This document shows positions 1 to 6,418 of a stretch of 8,814 nucleotides of DNA, piece after piece. The notes under the pieces are model-generated. The model saw only the letters and a list, made by a program, of their open reading frames with translations, did no database searches and was not told the origin of the DNA. The position numbers and the translations under genes are program-made. Each line of letters begins with the position of its first letter. The stretch's first letter is position 1. Origin of the DNA: Candidatus Brocadiia bacterium (lineage in GTDB: Bacteria; Planctomycetota; MHYJ01; WSZJ01); contig JABWAY010000169.1 in assembly GCA_013360825.1 (NCBI GenBank), positions 1 to 8,814 of the forward strand, given 5' to 3'.

Positions 1-2
1 CG

Positions 3-794
3 GCCCGCTGGACGGCCTGGGGAGCGGCCGCCGCGGCCCCGTTCGTCCTCCTCGGCGGCCATCTCGCCTCCTCCCCGCGTCGCGTCCTCACCTCCCGCGA
101 CCTCCCCGGCGCCCACCGGGCCGAGCTCGACCTGATCTTCCGCGCCCTCGAGTCCCGCCCGCCGGGTCGGATCCTCATCGGCGACGACCCCGTCCTCGAC
201 AACCACTGGGCGATGTACCTCCCGTTCGTCTACGCCGGCACCCCCGCCCTCGTCGCCAACGGCGCCGCCCCCCTCCAGTCGAGCCCGAATTTCCTCGTCC
301 TCACCCGCTCCCCCGCCGCCCGCCTCGCCACCGCCGGCTTCGGCGTCCGCTACCTCCTCGGCGGCAACGCGCACCCCGACGCCGTCCGCGGCGGCATCCT
401 CGTCGAACGCACCCCGCACTTCAGCCTCTACGCGTTCCCCGAAGCCTCCCCCTGGCGCGGACAGAGCGCGGGGATCGCGGACGAGGTCGAAGCGCCCTCG
501 CGGTACGCCGCGACCGTGACGGTCTACGGCGCGACGCCGGACCGCGTGCGGCTCGCGGTCACGCGGCACCCGGGGTGGCGGGCGTGGGTGGACGGGGTGG
601 AAGTCCCGATCCACGCGACCGCGCCGCACCTGATGGCGATCGACGTCCCGACCGGCTCGCACGCGGTCGAATTCCGGTTCCGCCGCCCGGGGTGGACCTG
701 GGGACTCGTCGCCCTCTCCCCGCTCGTCCTCGCCGCGGGGTTCCTGCTCGACCGGCGCGGGAGGCGGGCCCATCGGCCGCCGCCTCCTGGGTAA
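3..794 (+). CDS. YfhO-like membrane protein, C-terminal part (5' end outside window)
   Basis: The frame is open from the left edge to TAA at 792-794, giving 263 residues without the N-terminus. The first visible residues (WTAWGAAAAPFVLLGG) look like the end of a membrane helix. A soluble extracytoplasmic region follows. Near the C-terminus the motif PGWRAWVDGVEVPI is followed by a strand ending in GSHAVEFRFRRPGW, then a last hydrophobic helix (about 691-750) and a basic tail RRGRR. The 'PGW.a.vDG..v' plus 'G.H.V.f.f.P' pattern is the known C-terminal signature of YfhO-family multi-pass proteins, which are linked to glycosyl transfer onto cell-envelope polymers and lipids. The family assignment rests on this end only, and the enzymatic part lies outside the window. 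An internal ATG at 213 is in frame, but the reading frame and sensible protein continue upstream, so it is not the start. Codon third positions are mostly C up to about 470 and then mostly G. Confidence 0.8.
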   Translation, partial: ARWTAWGAAAAAPFVLLGGHLASSPRRVLTSRDLPGAHRAELDLIFRALESRPPGRILIGDDPVLDNHWAMYLPFVYAGTPALVANGAAPLQSSPNFLVLTRSPAARLATAGFGVRYLLGGNAHPDAVRGGILVERTPHFSLYAFPEASPWRGQSAGIADEVEAPSRYAATVTVYGATPDRVRLAVTRHPGWRAWVDGVEVPIHATAPHLMAIDVPTGSHAVEFRFRRPGWTWGLVALSPLVLAAGFLLDRRGRRAHRPPPPG

Positions 795-797
795 CAA

Positions 798-830
798 GTC
801 CCAATATCTGACAGTTCAGTAGTTGGGGAC
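798..830. terminator. Imperfect hairpin after the YfhO-like gene (terminator or small palindromic repeat)
   Basis: Four bases after the TAA, GTCCCAA pairs with TTGGGGAC (one bulged G), a short internal loop follows, and CTGA/TCAG closes on a CAGT loop. The stretch is visibly richer in A and T than its surroundings. There is no T tract on either side, so it is not a classic intrinsic terminator. It may still end or stabilise the upstream transcript, or it may be a REP-like palindromic element. Confidence 0.45.
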
Positions 831-866
831 ACCCGGCCCCACCCCCCCGCGATCCGCCGCCCCGGC

Positions 867-872
867 TACACT
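867..872 (+). promoter_or_regulatory. Candidate -10 box for a leaderless exporter transcript
   Basis: TACACT fits the TAnnnT form of a sigma70 -10 element and ends six bases before the ATG at 879, so transcription would begin at or next to the start codon. No purine-rich Shine-Dalgarno lies between 850 and 878, which is C-rich. No -35 match is present at the expected distance (the site reads cccccg). The call rests on spacing alone. Confidence 0.35.
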
Positions 873-878
873 CGCCCC

Positions 879-2636
879 ATGTCCCCCTGGCGCTGGTACG
901 CTTCCCTCATCCGCCCGTACACCGGGCGCCTCCTCGTCGCCGCGGGGAGCCTGCTGCTGTCGGGGTCGGTGACGCTGCTCGTCCCCGCCGTCGCGGGGCG
1001 GGCGGTCGATGCGGCGCTGATCGAACGGAGCCTCGGGGATCTCAACACCATCATGCTCGGGCTGATCGTGCTGTTCGCGATCAGCGCGGCGCTCGATTAT
1101 CTGGAGAGCTGGCTGATCCAGTCGGCGGCGGCGCGGATGCTCGCCGGGCTGCGTGGCCGCCTCCACGCCCACCTCCTCTCCCTCCCCCCTTCGTTCTACG
1201 ACGCCCGCCGCACCGGGGAGCTCCTCTCGCGCCTCAACGCCGACGTCGGGACCCTCGGCGACGCCCTGACCCGCGACCTCGTCAACGCCCTTCAGCGCAC
1301 CGTCGTCCTCGCCGGGTCGCTCGCCATCCTCCTCTCCATGCACCCCCGCCTCACCGGCGTCATGCTCCTCGCCCTCCCGCCCCTCGTCGCCGCCGCCGTT
1401 GTCTTCGCGCGGCGGATCGAGCGGCTGTCGGAGAAGGAACAGGAAGCGCTGGCCGAGTCGAACGTGGCGGCGGAGGAAGCGCTGTCGGGGATCCGGACGG
1501 TGCAGGCGTTTGCGCGGGAGCCGGAGGAGCGGCGGCGGTACGGGAAGCTGATCGACGTCTGGCTTGCGCTGGAGTTCCGGTCGTCGCGGACGTGGGCGCT
1601 GTTTCATGCCGTGGTGGCGTTCGCGGGGTTCTCGGCGTTCGTGCTGGTTCTCTGGTACGGGGCGACGCTGGTCGTGCAGGGGGGACTCACGGCGGGGGCG
1701 CTGACCGCGTTCCTCCTCTACACGATGACCGTCGCGACCGCGGTCGGCTCGCTCACGAACATGTTCGGGCGGCTGAAATCCGCGTCCGGGGCGACCGTCC
1801 GCGTCCGGGAGATCTTCGAGACCGTCCCCGGGATCGCCGATCCGCCCGGCGCGGTCCCCCTCCCCCGCCCGCGCGGCGAGGTCGCCTTCCGCGACGTCCG
1901 GTTCGCATATCCCTCCGCGCCCGACAGGTTCGCGGTCGACGGCGTCTCCCTCGAGATCCGCCCCGGGGAGGTCGTCGCCCTCGTCGGCCCCAGCGGCGGC
2001 GGAAAGTCAACGCTCGCTTCCCTCCTCCTCCGTTTCCACGACCCCTCCTCCGGCGCCGTCGCGCTCGACGGCGCGGACCTGCGGACGCTGCGGCTGGCCG
2101 ATGTGCGGGAAGCGATCGGGCTGGTCCCGCAGGATGTTTTTCTTTTCGGCGGGACGGTCGCGGAGAACATCCGGTTCGGACGCCCGGGGGCGACCGACGC
2201 CGAGGTCGAGGGGGCGGCGAAGGCGGCGCATGCCGCCGATTTCATCGGCCGGCTCCCCGCGGCGTACGCCACGATGGTCGGCGAACGCGGCGTCCGCCTC
2301 TCGACCGGCGAACGCCAGCGGATCGCCGTCGCCCGCGTTTTCCTGAAAAACCCCGCCGTCGTGATCCTGGACGAGGCGACGAGCGCGCTCGACGCCGCTT
2401 CCGAACACCTCGTCCAGCAGGCGTTCGAGCGGCTGTTCGAAGGGCGGGCGACGCTGGTGATCGCGCACCGGCTGGCGACGGTGCGGAAGGCGACCCGGGT
2501 GGTGGTGCTGGAACACGGGAAAATCGTGGAGCAGGGGACGCACGACGCGCTGTTCGCGGCCGGGGGGTTGTACAGGCGGCTGTGCGAGCTGCAGTTCGTC
2601 AAAGAGGGGGACGGGGCGGTCGCGCACGGAATTTGA
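879..2636 (+). CDS. ABC exporter half-transporter, fused permease and ATPase (MsbA/LmrA class)
   Basis: The 585-residue length is usual for type I ABC exporters, which form homo- or heterodimers in the inner membrane and flip or export lipids, drugs or peptides. Residues 1 to about 310 form the six-helix domain, including the coupling-helix region FYDARRTGELLSRLNAD and the EEALSGIRTVQAFAREP stretch. The ATPase domain has a tyrosine A-loop (RFAYPS), Walker A GPSGGGKST (370-378), Q-loop glutamine 418, a signature read as LSTGERQR (474-481), Walker B VILDE (495-499, catalytic E499), D-loop SALD and H-loop H530. All catalytic residues are intact. The signature has T where LSGGQ has G. The start is ATG 879: the helix-rich N-terminus SPWRWYASLIRPY is typical of the family, and the TAG and TGA codons just upstream leave little room to extend. 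The gene is separated by 118 bases from the next operon and by 84 from the YfhO-like gene, so it is probably its own unit. The substrate is unknown. Confidence 0.93.
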   Translation: MSPWRWYASLIRPYTGRLLVAAGSLLLSGSVTLLVPAVAGRAVDAALIERSLGDLNTIMLGLIVLFAISAALDYLESWLIQSAAARMLAGLRGRLHAHLLSLPPSFYDARRTGELLSRLNADVGTLGDALTRDLVNALQRTVVLAGSLAILLSMHPRLTGVMLLALPPLVAAAVVFARRIERLSEKEQEALAESNVAAEEALSGIRTVQAFAREPEERRRYGKLIDVWLALEFRSSRTWALFHAVVAFAGFSAFVLVLWYGATLVVQGGLTAGALTAFLLYTMTVATAVGSLTNMFGRLKSASGATVRVREIFETVPGIADPPGAVPLPRPRGEVAFRDVRFAYPSAPDRFAVDGVSLEIRPGEVVALVGPSGGGKSTLASLLLRFHDPSSGAVALDGADLRTLRLADVREAIGLVPQDVFLFGGTVAENIRFGRPGATDAEVEGAAKAAHAADFIGRLPAAYATMVGERGVRLSTGERQRIAVARVFLKNPAVVILDEATSALDAASEHLVQQAFERLFEGRATLVIAHRLATVRKATRVVVLEHGKIVEQGTHDALFAAGGLYRRLCELQFVKEGDGAVAHGI

Positions 2637-2681
2637 ACCTGAGCCCGCCGGAATTGCGGTTTCGTCGAATCTGGAAAGTCG

Positions 2682-2688
2682 TTTGACA
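2682..2688 (+). promoter_or_regulatory. Possible -35 element upstream of the pump operon
   Basis: TTTGACA contains a perfect TTGACA and lies in the 118-base gap between the exporter and the channel gene, about 67 bases before the ATG at 2755. The site 16 to 18 bases further on (around 2705-2712) is GC-rich and does not resemble TATAAT. This is only half a promoter by sequence. Confidence 0.3.
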
Positions 2689-2742
2689 GAATGGGCCCCT
2701 GCGGAGTCCAAGGGGGGGCTGAATGGCGGATTTCCGACTCAT

Positions 2743-2747
2743 GGGAG
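2743..2747 (+). promoter_or_regulatory. Shine-Dalgarno that fixes the channel lipoprotein start
   Basis: GGGAG lies seven bases before the ATG at 2755. It supports that codon over the in-frame TTG at 2683, whose extra 24 residues would hide the lipoprotein signal peptide. Confidence 0.6.
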
Positions 2748-2754
2748 AACGGGG

Positions 2755-4296
2755 ATGCGACGGATCTGGGCCGGGGCGCTGCTGGCGGGGCTGACGGGGT
2801 GCATGACGGGGTTCGAGGAGTTTCACGATATCTCCGACCGGCGGACCGACCGGCTGGTCGGCGAGGCCGATTTCCCGGAGATGGTTCCGAAGACCGGCGC
2901 CGCCACCCCCGCCCGCCTGGAGACGCTTCCGGACGGCCGCACGCAGGTCCGCCTGGACCTTGCGGAGGCGCTGCGGCTCGCCCTGTCGAACAACGTGGCG
3001 TTCCTGCGGGACGCGGAGGGGCTGGACGTGCAGCTGCTCAGCCTCGAGGTGCTCCGGCACGGGGAATGGCCGCTGCTCTCCGAGGTCACGACAAGCGGGA
3101 CCTGGACCGACGCAAAGGATGCGCGCGGGACCGGGTCGCAATCCGCGGGGATCGGGATCACGCAGAAGCTCCCGCTCGGCGGGTCGGTGACCGCGGCGTA
3201 CGCGCACAGCGGGTCCCAGGGGGTCGGGCCGAACGCCTACAGCGGCTCCTGGAGCGTGGCGGTGACGCAACCCCTCCTGCGCGGAGCGGGCTGGACGGTC
3301 AACAAGGAAGGGCTGATCTCCGCGGAGAGGAACTTCGAGTACTCGCGGGGGACGTTCGCGTTCCGGAGGCAGTCGCTGCAGATCGCCGTGGTGGAGGTCT
3401 ATTTCGGGCTCCTGCAGCAGGAGACGAACATCGGGAACTTCGAGCGCAACCTGGAGAACCTGCGCCGGCAGGCGCGCCGGGCGCAGATCCGGGAACAATT
3501 CGGGCAGGTGACGCGGACCGACGTCTTCCGGTCGCAGCTCGAGGTCACGCGGGCCGAGTCGGCGCTCGCGCAGGCGCGCGAGCAGCTCAAGCTGGCCCAG
3601 GACGCGTTCAAGCTCGACCTGGGACTGCCGCCGGAACTCGGGATGGTGCTCGACTCCGAGCCGGTCGAGTACGCGGCGGGTGCCATGACCGTGGAGCAGG
3701 CGGTCGCCCTCGCGATGGAACACAACCCGGACTGGCGGTACGCCCCCCACCGCCTCCAGGACGCCCGGCGGGCACTGGCGATCGCCGCGAACGGGACCCT
3801 TCCGAAATTCGACCTCACGGCGAGCTACACCTGGGGGACGGCCTCCGAGTCGCACCTGTTCGCGGGGTACGACCTGGAGTCGCGGACGCTGGCCCTCGGG
3901 GCGGACCTCTCGTTCCCGGTCGACCGCTTCGCGGCCAGCCGGGACTACCAGAAGGCCGTGATCGCCTACCGGCAGGCGGCACGGGATTACCACCGGGTCC
4001 GGGACCGGCTGGTCGCGGAAGTCCAGGGGCGGTTCATCACGCTTCGGCAGGCCGAACTCGGAATGCAGTTCGCCGAGCGGGCGATTGCGGACGCGGAAAA
4101 GGCGGCGCGGCTGGCGGACTTCAACTACCAGCGCGGCCTGGCCACGAACCAGGACGTGCTGGACGCCCAGGCCGGGCTGCTCGAGGCGCGGAACGGCTAC
4201 CAGCAGGCCCTCGTCAGCGCCCGGATCCAGCAGCTCCGGCTGCTCCAGTTCACCGGACAGCTCACGACCGATGCAGAGGGGGGCTGGCTCAAGTGA
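2755..4296 (+). CDS. TolC-like outer-membrane efflux channel, predicted lipoprotein (OEP family)
   Basis: This 513-residue protein is the outer-membrane duct of the pump. Its N-terminus MRRIWAGALLAGLTGC is a lipoprotein signal peptide with lipobox LTGC. Cys16 would be lipidated, as in OprM/NodT-type channels and unlike E. coli TolC. The internal two-fold repeat of the family is clear: the first helix module starts near residue 69 (LAEALRLALSNN) and the second near 311 (MTVEQAVALAMEHNPD). The first beta segment (about 105-165) contains SAGIGITQKLPLGGSVTAAY and SWSVAVTQPLLRGAG. The second (about 350-390) contains TLPKFDLTASYTWG. Long heptad-like helices follow each, ending with QRGLATNQDVLDAQAGLLEA, a typical OEP C-terminal helix. 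The stop TGA overlaps the GTG start of the adaptor gene, implying translational coupling. It is the first gene of the four-gene operon. Confidence 0.93.
   Translation: MRRIWAGALLAGLTGCMTGFEEFHDISDRRTDRLVGEADFPEMVPKTGAATPARLETLPDGRTQVRLDLAEALRLALSNNVAFLRDAEGLDVQLLSLEVLRHGEWPLLSEVTTSGTWTDAKDARGTGSQSAGIGITQKLPLGGSVTAAYAHSGSQGVGPNAYSGSWSVAVTQPLLRGAGWTVNKEGLISAERNFEYSRGTFAFRRQSLQIAVVEVYFGLLQQETNIGNFERNLENLRRQARRAQIREQFGQVTRTDVFRSQLEVTRAESALAQAREQLKLAQDAFKLDLGLPPELGMVLDSEPVEYAAGAMTVEQAVALAMEHNPDWRYAPHRLQDARRALAIAANGTLPKFDLTASYTWGTASESHLFAGYDLESRTLALGADLSFPVDRFAASRDYQKAVIAYRQAARDYHRVRDRLVAEVQGRFITLRQAELGMQFAERAIADAEKAARLADFNYQRGLATNQDVLDAQAGLLEARNGYQQALVSARIQQLRLLQFTGQLTTDAEGGWLK
4275..4283 (+). promoter_or_regulatory. 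Shine-Dalgarno for the adaptor gene inside the channel gene
   Basis: AGAGGGGGG sits nine bases before the GTG at 4293. It favours GTG over the in-frame ATGs at 4299 and 4305, which would lie 15 and 21 bases away. Confidence 0.55.
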
Positions 4297-5735
4297 AAAT
4301 GTTCATGGCGATCCTCGGCGTGCTGGCTGCGGCGGGGGGCGGGAGCTGGTGGTATGTGAAGACCCGGCCGGAACCGGCTCCGGCAGGGGCACAGGCGACG
4401 GCGAAACGCGGGACATTCCCCATTCTGGTCACCGAAACGGGGACGTTCGCGGCCAAGGAGTCCAAGGCGCTCCAGGTCGAACCGGAGGTGTTCCAGGGAC
4501 AGCTCACGATCGTGAAGGTGACGGAGGCCGGGGCGGTCGTGAAGAAGGACGACGTCCTGATGGAGATGGATACGAGCGAGATCCTGCGCCAGATCGGGCA
4601 GGCGGAGACCGAGGAACAGGCGGCGCAGAACGACGTCGTCCAGGCGAAGTCGGACCTCGACATCCAGCTGATCGACAACGCGATCAAGCTGGAACAGGCG
4701 AAGTCCGACTACGAGTCCGTCCAGCTCTCCCTCCGGAAGTGGCGCGAACTGGAGGCGCCGAAGGCGATCAAGGAGGCGGAGGCGCGGATCCGGGAGAGCG
4801 AGAACGCGCTGGAGGAGGCGACGCGCGGCCTGGAGGTTCTGAAGACGATGCAGGCGGAGGAGCTGGTCGCGGAGGCCGAGGTCAAGAAGGCCGCGCTGGC
4901 GGAAGAAAAGGCCCGGACGGAGCTCGAGTTCAATCATCTCTCTCTGAAACTGCTCAAGGAGTACGACCACCCGCTGGAGAAGGGGCGGAAGGAGAACCTC
5001 GTCCGCGACGCGAAGTCCTACCTCGACGGGCGCGCGGCGGCCAATGACGCGCTGAAGCTCCAGAAGGAGAGCGGCCTTCTCCGCGCGGAAGGATCCCTGC
5101 GGGAAAAGAGGTCGCACCTCGCAAAGCTCCGTGGCGACGTTGAGAAGTTCGTCCTGAAGGCACCGGTGGACGGGATCCTCCTTTACGGCGACCCCCAGCA
5201 GCGCTGGAACCAGATCAAGATCGCGGTCGGCGAGAAAGTCTGGGCGCACCATACGCTTCTCACCATCCCCGATCTCTCCGCATTCAAGGTCTCGATGTCG
5301 GTTGCGGAGACGGATGTGAACAAGATCCAGACCGGGATGGCGGCCACGATCCGGCCGGAGGCGATCCCGGGACTCGTGATCCCGGCGACGGTCAGGAAGG
5401 TCAGCTCCGTCTCGGTGAACAGCCGCCCCTGGGACGAAAGCTCCACCGGAAAGTTCGAGGTCGAGATGGACCTGGGAGGAATCGACCCCCGGGTGAAGCC
5501 CGGAATGAAGTGCAAGGTGGAGATCGTCACGGACGAGGTCAAGGACGCGGTTCACGTCCCGGTCGACGCGGTCTTCGAGAAGGACGGGAAGCCCGCCTGC
5601 TGGATCGTGAGCGGCCCGAAACCGGAGGCCCGACTGGTGAAGGTCGGGCGGTCGAGCGCCGACTTCGTGGAGATCCTCGAGGGGCTGCGCGAGGGAGAGA
5701 CGATCGCACTTTACGACCCGGAGAAGGCCAAGTGA
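4293..5735 (+). CDS. HlyD/MacA-family periplasmic adaptor of the efflux pump
   Basis: The 480-residue adaptor joins the inner-membrane transporter to the outer-membrane channel. An uncleaved N-terminal anchor (about residues 3-22, ending SWWYVK) is followed by the first half of a lipoyl-like domain, with GAVVKKDDVLMEMDTSEI ending near residue 97. A helical hairpin runs from about 97 to 286. The second lipoyl half starts at LKAPVDGILLYG (about 287). A beta-barrel (FKVSMSVAETDVNKIQTGM) and a membrane-proximal domain (VHVPVDAVFEKDGKPACWIV) complete it. At about 190 residues the hairpin is much longer than in E. coli MacA (whole protein about 371 residues). Its arms are interrupted at P156 and P227, roughly equidistant from a tip near residue 190. 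GTG 4293 is chosen for the GTGA overlap with the previous stop and for the Shine-Dalgarno. The next gene starts inside its stop codon. Confidence 0.92.
   Translation: MKMFMAILGVLAAAGGGSWWYVKTRPEPAPAGAQATAKRGTFPILVTETGTFAAKESKALQVEPEVFQGQLTIVKVTEAGAVVKKDDVLMEMDTSEILRQIGQAETEEQAAQNDVVQAKSDLDIQLIDNAIKLEQAKSDYESVQLSLRKWRELEAPKAIKEAEARIRESENALEEATRGLEVLKTMQAEELVAEAEVKKAALAEEKARTELEFNHLSLKLLKEYDHPLEKGRKENLVRDAKSYLDGRAAANDALKLQKESGLLRAEGSLREKRSHLAKLRGDVEKFVLKAPVDGILLYGDPQQRWNQIKIAVGEKVWAHHTLLTIPDLSAFKVSMSVAETDVNKIQTGMAATIRPEAIPGLVIPATVRKVSSVSVNSRPWDESSTGKFEVEMDLGGIDPRVKPGMKCKVEIVTDEVKDAVHVPVDAVFEKDGKPACWIVSGPKPEARLVKVGRSSADFVEILEGLREGETIALYDPEKAK
5720..5727 (+). promoter_or_regulatory. Shine-Dalgarno for the pump ATPase
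   Basis: GGAGAAGG near the 3' end of the adaptor gene precedes the GTG at 5732; its GGAG core is eight bases away. It supports a start at 5732 in the GTGA overlap and not the much longer in-frame reading from 5510, which runs antifunctionally through the adaptor gene. Confidence 0.6.
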
Positions 5736-6418
5736 GCGCGGACCCGGTGGTGCTGTTCGATCGCGTCGGGCGCGTCTACGAAAAGGGCGGACTCAAGGTG
5801 ACCGCGCTCCGGGAGGCGTCGTTTGCGGTCCACCCCGGGGAGTACGTGTCGATCATGGGCCCGTCGGGTTCCGGGAAGTCCACGATGCTGCACCTTCTCG
5901 GCCTCCTCGACCGTCCGACCTCCGGCTCGTACAGACTGAACGGGACCGAAGTCCGCGAGCTCGACGACGACGCGCGGTCCAGCCTCCGGAACCGGAGCAT
6001 CGGGTTCATCTTCCAGAGCTTCAACCTGTTCTCCCAGCTGGACGTCGTGGGAAACGTCGAAGTCCCGATGTCGTACGCCGGCGTGCCGCGGCGCGAACGG
6101 ACCCGGCGGGCGGAGGCGCTGATCGAGCAGGTCGGGCTGGGACACCGGCGCGGACACCGCCCGAACGAGCTGTCGGGCGGGGAAATGCAGCGCGTGGCCA
6201 TCGCGCGCGCCCTGGCCAATGACCCCGCCCTGATCCTCGCCGACGAGCCGACCGGGAACCTCGACTCCGCGACCGCGGAGGCGATCTCCGCGATGCTCGA
6301 CGACCTCCACGCGAAGGGGCGGACGATCATCATGGTCACCCACAATCCCGAACTCGGCGCCCGCACGGGCCGCACCGTCCGCGTCCGCGATGGAGCGATC
6401 CTCGATGGGGCCGCTTGA
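5732..6418 (+). CDS. ABC transporter ATPase, LolD/MacB type
   Basis: This 228-residue cytoplasmic ATPase energises the FtsX-like permease encoded next. The length is that of LolD and of the nucleotide-binding half of MacB. Motifs in order: Walker A GPSGSGKST (43-51), Q-loop glutamine 95 in FIFQSFNLF, signature LSGGEMQRVAIARAL starting at 147, Walker B LILADEP (167-173, with D171 and catalytic E172), D-loop GNLDS and H-loop H204 in VTHNPE. The motif set DEPTGNLDS with LSGGEMQR is characteristic of the MacB/LolD/FtsE group. In E. coli MacB this domain is fused to the permease; here the two are separate genes. The GTG start overlaps the adaptor stop, and the 3' end overlaps the permease gene by 14 bases. 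Confidence 0.95.
   Translation: MSADPVVLFDRVGRVYEKGGLKVTALREASFAVHPGEYVSIMGPSGSGKSTMLHLLGLLDRPTSGSYRLNGTEVRELDDDARSSLRNRSIGFIFQSFNLFSQLDVVGNVEVPMSYAGVPRRERTRRAEALIEQVGLGHRRGHRPNELSGGEMQRVAIARALANDPALILADEPTGNLDSATAEAISAMLDDLHAKGRTIIMVTHNPELGARTGRTVRVRDGAILDGAA
6392..6395 (+). promoter_or_regulatory. Shine-Dalgarno that fixes the permease start
   Basis: GGAG lies nine bases before the ATG at 6405. The alternative in-frame ATG at 6390 would overlap this site and has no purine tract at a useful distance, so 6405 is preferred. Confidence 0.5.

Noticed and set aside
2637..2682. Terminator after the exporter gene
   Set aside because: Only short CCGC/GCGG and AACC/GGTT pairings are present. They do not stack into a convincing stem and no T tract follows.
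2683..2754. TTG at 2683 as start of the channel gene
   Set aside because: The extra 24 residues are polar and would bury a good lipoprotein signal peptide. The ATG at 2755 has a Shine-Dalgarno seven bases upstream. The same bases are better read as a TTGACA-like element.
2599..3993. Long minus-strand open frame opposite the channel gene
   Set aside because: It is low-complexity, arginine- and proline-rich, matches no family pattern, and lies antisense to a clear OEP gene. It is a by-product of high GC content, as are the similar frames at 816-1607 and 4197-5555.
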